From NCBI GenBank assembly GCA_019916065.1, contig CM034233.1:26485936-26549935 (forward strand): DNA of 64,000 nt, written 5' to 3'. The position numbers were made by a program, and so were the translations under genes. The notes below the pieces were generated by a model. The model was not told where the DNA came from. It saw nothing but the letters and a program-made list of their open reading frames with translations, and searched no databases. Origin of the DNA: Vitellaria paradoxa. Taxonomy: Eukaryota > Streptophyta > Magnoliopsida > Ericales > Sapotaceae. Of the stretch, positions 47,646-59,112 are shown one piece after another (position 1 is the first letter of the stretch; each line of letters opens with the position of its first letter).

Positions 47646-48538
47646 AAGTATATTTTATAACCTAATATAGAATATTTAACACTCTCCCTTAAACTTAAGG
47701 TGGTAAATAAGAGAACTCCAAAAACAGTTAAGCTAGATAGCTGAGCTATGTGGTAGATAACGGTGACATTTTTTAAGAAATTTCACTACTACTAGTATGC
47801 TTATTTTCTGGATTAGAGATCGAAAAATAATCAAACAAAATATATGGTGTATTAAGATGGAACAAAAAAGACAAACTACAAAATATCATATTGGAGATCA
47901 AAAAACAGCTAAACAAAATATACAGTGTTTAAAGATGGAGTAAGAAAGTCAAAACTATAAAATGTCGGAGGACAAATAGTGGCACCTTGCTTTCTAGAGT
48001 TTACGGTCAATAAGAAAAAAAAAATTGACATCTGTTAGTGTATTATAGTTAGCTCTATCAAGAACAATATGATTAATAGAACAAACAATATCATGCTAAA
48101 ATATCATCTTAAATAGAAATACGAAGAAACAGAGGTTAAAATCAAACTTAGAAAGGTAAAAAAAAAAAAAAACCTAAAAACCGGTTTAGAATGCGAAAGA
48201 AATATCTTTTATAATGATTGTGATGTTGTTATGGTAAGGCGAGGCCCTGAAAAAGGAAAAAAAAAAACACCAAATAAGAAAAAAAAAAAGCTTTGATATA
48301 GTTTAGAATGTGAAAAAAATGGGGGGAATTCTACGATGGTTATGTTGGTGCTATGACGAAGTACGACTCTAAAAACAAACCATGGAAGAAAAAATACAAA
48401 AATCTTTGATACCATATTTAAAATAAAAAATGAAAGAATTCTATGCATATGTTATCATGGTGAAGAAATAGTGTGGCAGAATGATGCTACACCATCACCA
48501 TAGAAATCAAAAACACATAATATAATTTTGATATTATT
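47495..48538 (-). mobile_element. Non-autonomous gag-bearing LTR element fragment, minus strand
   Basis: The 3' LTR (47495-47681, reading TGTTAAATATTCTATATTAGG on the minus strand) is preceded by a purine-rich AAGTTTAAGGGAGAG. The internal region follows up to a decayed tRNA-Met primer-binding site (about 48518-48538). The internal sequence matches, inverted, the copies at 51601-52285 and 56267-57446, including the gag start region. Its 5' LTR is absent. TRIM array sequence abuts it on both sides. Confidence 0.6.
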
Positions 48539-49228
48539 TCCCTTATACTTATATGCAGACCATCAGCCTATTCCACAACCGATATGAGAATACCCCAACA
48601 ATCTTCTCTTTTACACAATAGACCTTGGGTTAGAGAGAATGGCAACCCGCTCCTCCTGGTGGGCTAACAATGATGATAAACCCAAATTATGATACTAGTG
48701 TTGGATGGTCTTGAGCCTATCTCAACCCCAAAAGCTAGCTCATGAGATGAGATTTTCTTTCACACTTACAAACTGATCACTAGCCCTTTCCACAAGAACA
48801 TGCCAATAATCTCTTCCATTACACATCGGGCTTAGGTCTGAGGGAGCGACAACTAAATTTTCCTGGTGGGTTAAGATTGATAGTAAACTTGAGTTCTGAT
48901 ACCAATACTAGGTTGTCTTAAGCCTGTCTCAATCTCAAAAGCTAGCTTACGAGGTAAGACTTTCCCTCACACTTATAAACTGACCACCAGCCCCTTTCAC
49001 ATTCGATGTGGGAACACGCCAAGAATCTTTTTCCTTCACACATCAGGCCTTAGGTCGAAAGGAGAGACATCCTATTTCTCCTAGTGGGCTAAGATTGATC
49101 GTAAACCTAGACTCTGATACTATTTCCCTCACACTTATATACTAACAACTAGTCCTTTTCCATTATTGATGTGGGAACATACCAATAATATTTTCCTTTA
49201 CACATCGGGTCTTAGGGTGGGACGAGTA
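48539..49228 (-). mobile_element. Tandem array of the same small TRIM, minus orientation
   Basis: Inverted relative to 46889-47494. LTRs are at 48541-48600 (truncated), 48699-48808, 48906-49024 and about 49120-49187 (internally deleted). They are separated by internal segments of about 95-98 bp that carry the primer-binding word (for example GATACCAA at 48899-48905 reading as TTGGTATC on the minus strand). LTR starts read TGTTGGGGTATTCTC on the minus strand at 48600. Confidence 0.72.
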
Positions 49229-49615
49229 ACAATCTGTTTGTGCTGTCGAACACAATTGCTGGTACACCACAATTGTGGTGGTGTTATGGCAAAACAAGGT
49301 TCTAAAAAGGGAAAAAACTAGAGAAGAAAAAAAGTAGAAATCTCTAATACCATGTTTAAATAAAAGAAAAAAATAATTTTGTATATATATTATGGTGGGG
49401 GAAAATAGTGCAGCAGAATGGTGCTGCACTAGAGAAATCAAAAACATAGAATATGGCTCTAATACCATTTTAAAAAAACTTAGAATATACAATGTACAAA
49501 AATGGAACAAAATAGACAAATTTGTAAAACATCGAAACAAAAACAGCAGCACTTTACTTTTCAAAGTTTACACAATAAGAAAGGCTAGCATCTATTGGTG
49601 TATTATTGGCAGGCA
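49229..49615 (-). mobile_element. Fragments of the gag-bearing LTR element, minus strand
   Basis: Two blocks end in decayed primer-binding sites on the minus strand ('ctctaataccatgtt' near 49341 and 'ggctctaataccat' near 49455). The next block, 49478-49610, matches the internal sequence of 56.8 kb. They are rearranged leftovers of the family at 56018-57681. The 133-codon minus frame here is chance within the repeat. Confidence 0.5.
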
Positions 49616-49840
49616 TTGATATGAAGGTTGAGCTTTGGTAGTCAACTGTTTAAGCACGAAAACTAAACTAAAATGGAGAAAAAGATGAGAGAGGAGCTGG
49701 GCTTTTAGTATTTTCACAGAAATCGTCAATGGTATTGACGTATTGTAATGAAAAAATCGATTCTACTAACCCTTTTTATTAATTCTATAATTAATGAAAA
49801 TGTTAATGGTATTGAAGCTTTCTTTAAATGAATACTTGGT

Positions 49841-51060
49841 CTTCCAAGATATTTCATCATCGACATACTTAGGAGGTTGCTAGCAAAATCAATCAAGTGC
49901 ATGTTCAAGTTTTGGAATGAAATGATATCTAATGATCTGACTTTTCGGAAATGCTACCAACTTCTTCAACACAGTAATAACAACATATTGATTGGCTTGT
50001 TATTCCATTGTAGTAGATCTCAATTTTGGGTTACAATTCTCTGTCAAACACAATTGTTGGGGCAATCACATTTATCAATTTCTCAAAAGATGAGAGAGAA
50101 AAATTGAAATCTCTACATGATTTAGATGAGCTTGGCTGTGTATTAGCTTCGTCCGAAGGTCTTCTTCTTCTTAGTTGCAATCATATGAGCTATTGCGTCT
50201 ACAATCCCATCTCTAAAAAGTATGTTCAACTGTCGAAAGTCGCTGAGATATATCCACACAATGTTATAGAATTTGTTTGTTAAGACCTCCAAGATGTTCA
50301 CAACAACAACTGCACTGGCACTAACTCTAATAATACTTGTAATTATCTTACCTATAAGGTGGTTCATGTAGGAACAGCACTCGATCTAATCTCATTTATT
50401 TAAAGGAAAAAAATTCAAGATTGAAACTTATTCCTCAAAAATTGGCAAGTGGTAAAAATCAATCATAAAAGGCGTGTCTAAGTTCTCTTTAGGGCCGCCC
50501 TTTTTAGAAAGATCATAGGGGGAATGGTTCACTAGCGAGAATTCGGTACGGATTGAGTTTTTGCATACGATCCTAATGATCACAATGGATATGCAAGATT
50601 AATTCAGTTGCCATGGCCCTATGGATCTAATTCATATTATACCTAGGACCATGAGAGAACACAAGATGGAGATAGATTGAGCCTTCAATTCGTTGTTTTC
50701 TTATTTATCATTGATGTGTGGGTTTTGCAAAGTTAAGTAAAGGGAAGAAGTTCTTTGGACTAGGATGTGGTCGAAAGCAGTCGGTGGATCTTATATCACA
50801 GAGTAAGTCTCTTAGAAATTAGGTTTTGTCCTCTCGATTTTAGGTTTGGTCCTTTTAATTATCTCGCAAGTCTCATGTTGATTAGCACTTGGAATACTCG
50901 TTTAAATTTTCTATGAAGTCACGCAACGATCTTCTCATGTGATCACGTAGATGGAAAGATTGAAATTATCACTTACTATCCTATTGATCTTCCACATTAT
51001 GGATTTCTCCTTTTCTAGTGGCCCGTGTGGCCCTGCTTGTGGTAGTATCATTTATTTCTT
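49841..51060 (+). pseudogene. F-box protein pseudogene
   Basis: F-box proteins are substrate receptors of SCF ubiquitin ligases. The frame from 49841 reads LPRYFIIDILRRLLAKSIKC and on to FKFWNEMISNDLTFRKCYQL, an F-box (LPEDIIIDILSRLPVKSLLRF in typical members) with a short internal deletion. LLQHSNNNILIGLLFHCSRS follows to about 50060. After a frameshift, LKSLHDLDELGCVLASSEGL, then LLSCNHMSYCVYNPISKKYV and QLSK (50110-50240) gives the start of the F-box-associated region (the 'GLLLCSS...CNPTTKKWV.LP' pattern). Further stops occur from 50281, but FAYDPNDHNGYARLIQLPWP (about 50558-50617) and other bits extend the similarity to about 51060. Multiple stops and at least one frameshift show it is dead. 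It sits in a nest of LTR fragments. Confidence 0.8.
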
Positions 51061-51094
51061 CCTATTATTTATTATTATTTTAGCTTGGTCATGA

Positions 51095-51450
51095 TTCAAA
51101 AACAAAATCACCATAATATATGGCTCTGATACTATGTTGAAATAAAAGATGAAAGAATTTTCTATATATATAGTGGTGGTGAAAAACAGTGTAACAGAAT
51201 GGTACTACACCAGAGAAATAAAAAAAAAAACATAAAATATGTTTTTCCTTTAACCTTTTGCAGTTTGGTCTTTTTTGTTCCATCTTCGCACACCCTATAT
51301 TTTGTTTGGTTATTTTTCAATCTCTAATATAAAAAATAATCATACCATGAAATTTATTTAAGAACTCACCGTTAAAACTTCGTCACCGTTAGTAGTCACA
51401 TGACTCTAAATTCTATACTCACGGCTTGTTTTGCTTTTTTTTTTATTTTT
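51095..51450. mobile_element. Fused fragments of the gag-bearing LTR element, opposite orientations
   Basis: 51095-51240 is minus-oriented primer-binding-site and leader sequence ('tggctctgatactatgttgaaa'). 51240-51450 is plus-oriented internal 3' sequence ('tgttccatcttcgcacaccctatattttg', 'actcaccgttaaaactt', 'ctcacggcttgttttgc') matching 57290-57390. The abrupt orientation switch marks a rearrangement. Confidence 0.5.
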
Positions 51451-51454
51451 TTTT

Positions 51455-52288
51455 TTTGTGGGTTTGTAAGTCATTACCATATATATCTAAAATTGTAAGT
51501 TTATTTAAATGTCTCTCCTTAACTTTTATAATATATATGACATGATCTAGAATTTATATTTTCTCTCCAGTTTCTATTTCTTGTCTTTTATATTTTAACA
51601 TGGTGTCAAGGTCATATTCTGTGTTTTTTATTACTCTAGTGTAACATCATTCTATTACACTATTTTTTTTACCATCACAATATATGCACAAAATTTTTCA
51701 TTTTCTATTTTAATATGGTATTAGAGTTTTCTACCTCTGTTCTGGTGTTTTTTTTCTTTTCAAAGCCTTACTCTGCCATAACACCACCACTACCGCCATA
51801 GAATCATTTTCTTTCGCATTCTGAACTATATCAAAGCTTTTTGCATTTCTTTTTATTTTTTAATTTTTAGAGTCTTGCTCTGCCAATACACCAGCATAAC
51901 TACCACAAAAGCCTTTTTTTTTTTTTTTTTTTTGCATTTTGAATTGGTTCCTAAAGTTTTCGTTTACTCTAGTAATTTTGATTCTGACCTCTATTTCTTC
52001 GCATTTTATCATCTCAGTTTACTTTTTATTTAGGATGACATCTTAGCATTATATTATTCGTGCTAGTGATAGTATTGTTTTTGATGAAACCAATTATAAT
52101 ACACAAATAGATGCCACTCTTTCTTATTAGTCATAAACTCAGGAAAGCAATGTGGTGTTATTTTTTCTCCGATGTTTTTCGTTGTCTTTCTTGTTTCATT
52201 GTTGCACTTGTATATTTTGTTTGTTTATTTTTCAATCACCAATCTAGAAAATAGTTATACCAATGGCAGCAAAATATATTTTCAAGAA
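51455..52288 (+). mobile_element. Gag-bearing LTR element, truncated plus-strand copy
   Basis: The 3' part of an LTR (51455-51601, ending TATTTTAACA) is followed by a primer-binding site TGGTGTCAAGG (51602) and leader. A gag start reads ASDSIVFDETNYNTQIDATL (about 52059-52118), similar to copia gag starts (LDGTNY). Stops follow directly. The copy ends at about 52288 where another LTR family begins. Confidence 0.55.
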
Positions 52289-52985
52289 CTCATCGTCAAA
52301 ATTGAAAAATTCTACATCAATATACATTCTTCCATTTTCTCTCATATCACTATTGTTTTAATATAGTATCAAAGTCCATAGTTTTGACTTTAGATAGATT
52401 AGGTCTTTTCCCTACAACCATGGCAAATGTTGTCGTTAAAGTTCCTTCCCCTGCTACCAACCTCCACCACCATGCCTTCACGATTCCTTTCTTTACACGC
52501 ACTCCACTGTTACCTGAATCGCTACTACCCAGCACCTTGCTAGTCATCGATCCACACCGACAATGCTTCTACCAACTTCTCTTCCAAAATTTGCAAACCT
52601 CTGGTGCTTCAATGCACCTCCATCAATGTGCTTCCATGCACATTCAACTGTTTAACGTGCTTCCACACGTCTTCGACTGTTCAATGTACTTTCACGCACT
52701 ACTGCGACTTGTACTCAATTTCCATGCCACTACGCCTCATCTAGCTTCATCTTCAGCTGGTTCTTAATCTCCAAACTCAAGTGATTTTGTTATCCCTTCT
52801 TGAGTTAGTGGGGGAATATTAAAGTATATTCTAATATATATTTTATATATTTATTTACCATATATGATTTAGTATATTTTAGGTTAAACTATTTTCCTTA
52901 TATAGATTATTCTAGTTTATAAATACTGATGTATTCTACATTATAAAAACACACATCAATAAACATTCTTCCATTTTTGCTCAAA
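52289..52985 (+). mobile_element. Second small LTR element (family B)
   Basis: An LTR end ('tctacatcaatatacattcttccattttctc', to about 52361) is followed by a decayed primer-binding site ATAGTATCAAAGTCC (about 52363) and a 127-codon frame (52384-52767, MANVVVKVPSPATNLHHHAF near its start) without recognisable domains. A polypurine tract GTGGGGGAA (52808-52816) precedes a 3' LTR from 52817 that ends with the matching 'acatcaataaacattcttccattttt'. The element is therefore a short non-autonomous LTR retroelement. The Cys/His-rich later part of the frame is of unknown meaning. Confidence 0.5.
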
Positions 52986-52989
52986 AAAA

Positions 52990-53110
52990 TGCTGAATTTA
53001 ATGGTAAACCTGAGTTCTGATGCAAATAATAAGTGGCCTTAGACCTTTCTCAACCCCAAAAGCTAGCTCTATAATAAAACTTTTCCTCACACTTATAAAC
53101 TAATTGAGAA
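52990..53110 (-). mobile_element. Isolated TRIM fragment
   Basis: The words 'ggtaaacctgagttctgatgcaaat' and 'ctcaaccccaaaagctagct' followed by 'cctcacacttataaact' match, on the minus strand, the TRIM of the 48.5-49.2 kb array (internal end plus LTR part). Confidence 0.6.
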
Positions 53111-53784
53111 AAAAATCTCATAACCTAATATAGAATATTCTAATACTTTAGTTAGCAATACACTGGATAAACTGCTCCTACATGCATAATCTTTTTTATA
53201 AATTGCTTCTTTTGTAGCCAAACAATGGAGTACTATAGCCACATTTTATTCTGAGGTCCATTTATAGATAGATTGTGAAAAATGTACATTATTAAGATTT
53301 CTCTTTAATGGGATTACTATGCATGGAAGTTTTTTATTGATTAGGCTTCAAAGGAGTTGTTGGGAAAACTTTTAGAATTAAACCTTCACACAATTGAATT
53401 AAATGACATACAAAATAAAAGAACAATTACACAAGTAAAGATCTAACATGATAGGTGTCTAGTCTGTATAATGTGGGCTGAGTGATCTAGTGATGTAAGA
53501 ATGATGCAATCTATATGCTAAGATGTGCTATGATCATAATAACAATTTATATTCTAGCATTCAATCCTATCGTGGATGACAGTTATAGAATGTATGTCAA
53601 ATAGTTCTATGAGAGTCATGACTAAAAAATCACCAGCTTAACTAATCGTAAGTCATTTTCAATCTCTGGAGTATGACTTTCTTAGTGAATGTTTTAGGTT
53701 GTAACCGTTTTAGCTACTAAGGATGTGTCTATCCAAGTCGGTGTGTGGTTGCATGTATTATAGCGTTCATCGCATATTAAGATA
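53111..53784. other. Intergenic, no gene
   Basis: AT-rich, no recognised element or frame. Confidence 0.45.
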
Positions 53785-54085
53785 TGGTGCATGGCATAAC
53801 ATAGCATAATATGTTATAGCATGAGGTATGATATCTTGGCATAGTATAACATGGTATGAGATGATCATATGGCATGATAACATGGTAATATAAATAACAT
53901 AATAGCATGATATAGCACGGTGGTAATGTGTCATGGTAGCATGGTATAGTCTGATAATATGGCATGCTAACAATTAATATGATGTGATGTGTGATTTGTG
54001 CCATGTTGGCATGTCATAGGTCATGTCATAATATGATGTCAAGTGGAACACATGTCATGGTGGCATATCATGGGTCATGTTTATA
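53785..54085. repeat. Degenerate CATG-rich short tandem repeat
   Basis: The words GCATGATA, CATGGTA, CATGGCATAA and GTCATGG recur at roughly 10-20 bp throughout, on a TA-rich background. CATG tetranucleotides are very dense. The two overlapping minus frames (68 and 75 codons) are by-products of the repeat. Confidence 0.75.
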
Positions 54086-56017
54086 TGCATTCTATTGTGT
54101 CTTGAGCTATCTTGGTCACCATCATTCATATAAAAAATCCTAAATGTAATTTAAGTGATTTAGTGACTTGAGTTCATGTTACTAACATATGTCATAATTA
54201 CATATTAGATAATTCTAACCCAATTAAACAAATAAGGAATTTAAATAACTGAATTTAAAATAGATTATGAATTACACTCAACTGGAGAGTAAGAACTTTT
54301 GAAGGCTCCTTGAAGATTCTTAAAGAATTGAGATGATGCATAAGTGTACGAGTGATTTGATGTGAGAGCTATTGGTGATTTGAAATAGTTTGAGGAGGGA
54401 GTGTTTATACCCAAATTTAGGTTAGATAATAGTATGGAAATTACTTTATTTAAAAAAAAAAAAAACTTACATAATTTGTGTTTGCAAAAGTTTTCTTGAA
54501 ATGTGTAAATACACTAAATTTTACAAAATGTGCATGTTCAAGTATTTATCCACAAACACACTTTGTAAACCTCCTAGCCACATCCTTGGTGTGTGACATG
54601 ATCAATGAAGGGTAGTTTGGTCTTTTTCGATTACTTTGTGTGTGTATTTCACGGTTAGGCTTGACGATCTTAGGGACATGTTCAGGTATCCTTTAGCCGG
54701 CGCCATGCATTAAAGCTTTAGGAGTTTTTAGGAGTGTTGGGAGGTTTCCAGGCATACCAGTTTGAAATTTTTGATTTTTAGGGTTGACTTGGTCAAGATT
54801 AGGTTAAAATCGGAGTTTTTATGACCTAATTAGTATTGTCCGAAAATTAGTGCACTGAAACAAGCTGAGATGGGGATGAGCTCCGTATTCCACTTCAATC
54901 AATGTTAAAGGGCATATGACAGATGACTCTGCTTGCCACTTTTGATCATGAAAAATTTGATTGTGACCCCCAATTAGCTCCTAGGTGTTTTTGTCAACGT
55001 ATGTGTTGGTATTGGCAATTTTTGGCACGCATTTTGAGGCACTCACCCAAATTTGATCTAATCTAGCCAAGTGGATGGTTACCTCAAAAAAATATGTCCT
55101 TGACCACTTTATAAAATTTGGGACCATTCTAATAGGATTTGAGGGTCTAATTTGTGTCTGAAATACCAGTAACTCCACTTTTGTCGGTATGAGTTAATTT
55201 AGTGTATGGCCCCTAGACGACCTTTTGAAGGAACCAATAATCAATTTGAGCCCTTTTTCTTATTTTCTAACATGTTCTTGATGATTGTGTAGCTTCTCAT
55301 AATTTTTTGACTTGAACTACCTAGTCTAAAAAATATAGTTCTTTGGACGTATCAGTAAAGATTATTTTCGTCTTTTGGCTTAGATTGACATCTAAATCTT
55401 AATTTTGGCCAATTTTTTAATGTAAATGTCTTCAATATGATATTCTGAATGTCTTTGTGAAATTTTATGAAATTTTAACTTGACTTGGGTTTTCAATTTA
55501 TTTTTTTATCTTGGCTGTGACGTAACCGTCTTTTTTGTCGAACAATTAGCTACATTAAATCTTAGTAAATTAACATATCTAATGCTCAAGATAAATTATG
55601 AAAAATGTTCTGCAGTTGAAATTTAATGTACAAAAGAATATATGATGGTCAAAATGAATTCTAGATTTTATAGTGTGCTGAGCAAAAAATAGAGTGGTTA
55701 CACTGTCAAGTGCCGTGCACATACGTGGTATCTGCTCATGCACATGAAAGGACTTATTAGTGAGTATAATGCACGAGAAGTTTTCTTCCATGTGCACGAT
55801 GGGCTCCAAATAGGAAATCCAACTCGATTTCATGCTCGTTTTTTTTTTTCAATGATTAATTTCACTCTCTTTGCCAATTCGTGACTGAACAATACTCTAA
55901 AATGGTTTGTATAAAAATTTACAGTAAAAGAAACCCTTATAACTCAAAATTAAGAAATTGGAAATATGAAAATTTCAAAATCAATTCAAACCGAAAAAAT
56001 CTCTTTCTTTCTTCTTT
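54086..56017. other. Intergenic, no gene recognised
   Basis: 54590-55250 is more balanced ('gccggcgccatgc' at about 54697) and looks like decayed retroelement DNA, but no domain or LTR ends were found. The minus frame at 55579-55833 is not recognisable. Confidence 0.4.
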
Positions 56018-56046
56018 TGTTGGAATATTCTACAATAGGTTATGAG

Positions 56047-56077
<31 letters not shown>

Positions 56078-56600
56078 CTATATTAGAATATTTTATATAT
56101 TAGTATTTGGTAAGTAGGTAGTTTGTTTTTAGTATATAAATTATTACCATACATACCATTCATTTTAAGCCTATTTAAAAGCCTTTTCTTAACTTTTATA
56201 ACATATATGATAAGATGTAGAGTTTATATTCTCGCTAATTCTATTTCTTGTCTTCTATTTTCAACATTATATCAGAGTTATATTCTATATTTTTTATTTC
56301 TGTAGTGTAGCATCACTTTGCTACACTATATTTTACCACCACAATATATATTTCATATATTATTTTCAACATGTTATCGAAGATTTTTGTGTTTCTTTCT
56401 TCTCTGATTTTTTTTTTTTTTTTAGAGTCTTTCTCTACCATAATATCACCACAACTACCGTAAAGCTTTTCCTTCCACATTCTAAATCATATTAGAACTT
56501 TTTATATTTTTTTCTTATCTCGTTTTTTTTTTTAAAGCCTTACTTTACCATAGCACCATCGCAACCACAACAAAAGCCTTTTCTTCTGCATTCTAAATCG

Positions 56601-56639
<39 letters not shown>

Positions 56640-57681
56640 CTTCTAATTTTGATTTTGGCCTCTATTTCTTCATATTTTATCATCTCGGTATACTTTTTAT
56701 TTTGGAAGACATTTCGGGATGATATTGTTCATCCTATTGACGATATTGTTCTTGACAGAACCAACTATAATGCACAAACAAATATTAGTCTTTCTTATTT
56801 GCTGTAAACTTTAGAGAATAACGTGCTGCTATTTTTCCTCCGACGTTTTATTGTTTTTGTCTTTTTTATTTCATCTTCACATGTTATATATTCTGTGAGA
56901 GACTATGAGAGATCTTCCTATAAGGGACTATACTTGTGGGAGAGTAAAACACGAGGGGAAGCAGAGAATTAGTGCCTTCTGTCCCGCATCACCTAGGTAG
57001 AGAAAGAAAGTGACATATATGTAATTTTTGACATCTATAATGTACAAAGTGTTTTAAAGTTGTGAGGGCACTGGATTCAATAGCAAACTCCAAGGTTAAG
57101 CGTGCTCTAATAGGAGCGGTATCAAGATAGGTAACCTCCTAGGAAGTAGCCAACCAAGCTCAAAGCAAATAATATTGTACTGTGTAGATGTGAATCATTA
57201 CATAATCTATTTGGTTATTTTTCAATCGCTAGTCATTATATATTTTATTTGGTTATTTTTTGATCTCCAATTCAAAAAATAATCATACTAGTGGTAGCAA
57301 AAGCTCTTCAGGAACTCACCGTTAAAGTTTAATTGTCGCCAACAGTCACACAACTATAGATTCTACACTCACGACTTGTTCTGCCATCCAGTTTAGCTGT
57401 TTTAGAATTCTCTTATTTCCAAACTCAAGGTGGCTTTGAGAGAGGATGTTAGAATATTATATATTAGGTTATGAGATTTATATATATGTACTTATATTAG
57501 AACATTCTATATATTTGTATTTGATAAGTAGTTAGTTTTAGTTTACTATTTAAATTATTACCATATATACATCTAATTTTGAGCCTATTTAAAGGTCTCT
57601 TCTTAACTTTTATAATAAATATGACAAGATGTAATGTTTATATTTTTCTCCAATTCTATTTCTTATCTTTTGTTTTCAACA
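56018..57681 (+). mobile_element. Near-complete non-autonomous LTR retroelement (family A)
   Basis: The 5' LTR is at 56018-56266 (TGTTGGAATATTC to TTTTCAACA) and the 3' LTR at 57447-57681 (TGTTAGAATATTA to TTTTCAACA). They are collinear but diverged. A primer-binding site TTATATCAGAGTT (from 56268; canonical TGGTATCAGAG) follows the 5' LTR, and a purine tract GAGAGAGGA (57438-57446) precedes the 3' LTR. The internal part holds only a gag start (LDRTNYNAQTNISLSYL near 56749-56800) with decay, and no pol. A Cassandra-like solo LTR (56894-57202) was inserted later. An (ATT)13 run lies at 56598-56636. No clear target duplication remains. Confidence 0.72.
56894..57202 (+). mobile_element. Cassandra-like TRIM solo LTR with 5S-like core
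   Basis: It starts TGTGAGAGAC and ends ATCATTACA, collinear with the LTRs at 62028-62335 and 62486-62785. It carries the 5S-rRNA-like core 'gagggcactggattc', 'aactccaaggttaagcgtgct' and 'gataggtaacctcctaggaagt' (about 57064-57142). The flanks TATTC (56889-56893) and TAATC (57203-57207) fit a 5-bp target duplication with one change. No PBS or second LTR is adjacent. Confidence 0.8.
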
Positions 57682-57825
57682 TACTTCTTAACAGTTCATA
57701 ATGCTTCCATTTTCTTCTTCTCAGTGCTTAAGCTGACTGCCTATCCTCAAATACAGTTCTTTTTCTCTCTCTTCAATTCTTTTTCATCAATTAACACATG
57801 ACCATCGAATACATATATATATATA

Positions 57826-58336
57826 CTAATAATAGCCCACGTGTACCTATGGTACTCTAAACAAAATTATTTTTAAGTTTTTTATATAGTTGAAACTTTG
57901 GACAAAAAGTTCAAATAAAAAAAACTATAATAATCTATAGGTTTTAGTTTTGTTCCAAAACTTTAGGCCTTAATAGTTACTATATGTGTTTTGATCTCTC
58001 TCTTTCTAATTAATTTTTGATAAGCACCACAAAAAAAAATTATGGTGCAATTAATTTGGAAGTTTAATTTCCTAGAAACTATAATTGGGCAGAATTTAAG
58101 TTAGTAGTTTTTATTTATATATGATCTCTACCCTTGAAATATGATAAAATTTAAAATGTTTAACCTGTTTTGTGAGATAAATGGTAGTAGAATCCACTAA
58201 AATAAGAATCGAGTGAAAAGTTAAAAATTTAAAAATAATCTCAATCGTTGAATGAAAGAAAGAGTAATTTTTAACCGTTAAATATTAATTTGGGAGAGAG
58301 CTATTTTGAAAAATCATCTTGTTTTATTATATAGAA
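57826..58336. mobile_element. Putative dispersed element related to 21195-21670
   Basis: It begins 'tatactaataatagcccacgtg' and ends 'cttgttttattatatagaagtg', matching the start and end words of the 21.2-kb segment. The class is unknown. Confidence 0.3.
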
Positions 58337-58834
58337 GTGCAAAATATATGGTGATAAAATAAAGATATCCAAGTAGAAATGAGAGTTAAGACACGTAGAA
58401 GGACTAAAAGCCACGTGGATAGGCCAGCTAATACACGTGGGCAGACCCATTAAGGATTCAGTGGGGACAATTGCCCCTGCTTATTTGAAAAATTATATCA
58501 AAATTATATTTTTTTATTGTTATCAAAGTTTTGTCCCAACGTCATTTTACTTTTATCTCCTTTTATCTTAAAAATATACTTTTACCTCTAGTATTTATAA
58601 ATTCTGAGTCTGCCCTTATACACATATGTATAAAACAACCCAATTGGTGGAGTTTTCGGGCATACCCAGAATTAACTCGCTATGCACACAAGAACCTTTA
58701 TTAGCGCACACAAGATTAATCATATCAATGTCGTGCGCATAAGAGAGTGCAGGTTGTGCGCATGCGAAGGTTAATAAGCAAATTTCAAGGGTTTTGCCCC
58801 AAAATACCAATCCCGATCCAATCTAACTCTTCTT

Positions 58835-59095
58835 CTGGGGTCGGGGAGAAGCGCACAGTCGCTACCCATGGATGCGTACTAGGTGAAACCCGCCCCGTGG
58901 CCCTAGCCGACAATGAACCACGAGAAGGTAAACCAGTCTAGGCAAGTCCTAACTGACCGGCTCAGTCGATAAGACTGTTAGATGACCCTCCACAATTAGA
59001 AGAAGGACTGTCCCCAAGAGAAATCGAACCCAGGACCTATTGGTTTCAGGCCCTTCAGCCCGTCATCCGAACCAACTCGACTACCCCTTTTGGGC
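58835..59095 (-). mobile_element. tRNA-derived SINE, copy 2 (261 bp)
   Basis: On the minus strand it has an A box TAGTCGAGTTGG (59083-59072) and a B box GGTTCGATTT (59030-59021). The body matches copy 1 (37581-37840). A perfect 17-bp target duplication CCAATCTAACTCTTCTT flanks it (58818-58834 and 59096-59112). Confidence 0.92.
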
Positions 59096-59112
59096 CCAAT
59101 CTAACTCTTCTT

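Noticed and set aside
46889..49228. Ordinary satellite DNA
   Set aside because: The units divide into LTR-like and internal parts with TG...CA ends, PBS- and PPT-like words, which a plain satellite would not show.
53767..54004. Two overlapping minus frames with repeated CYHxI words
   Set aside because: Direct product of the CATG-rich repeat, not a protein.
58747..58941. 64-codon plus frame
   Set aside because: Half of it is antisense SINE sequence. No conserved content.
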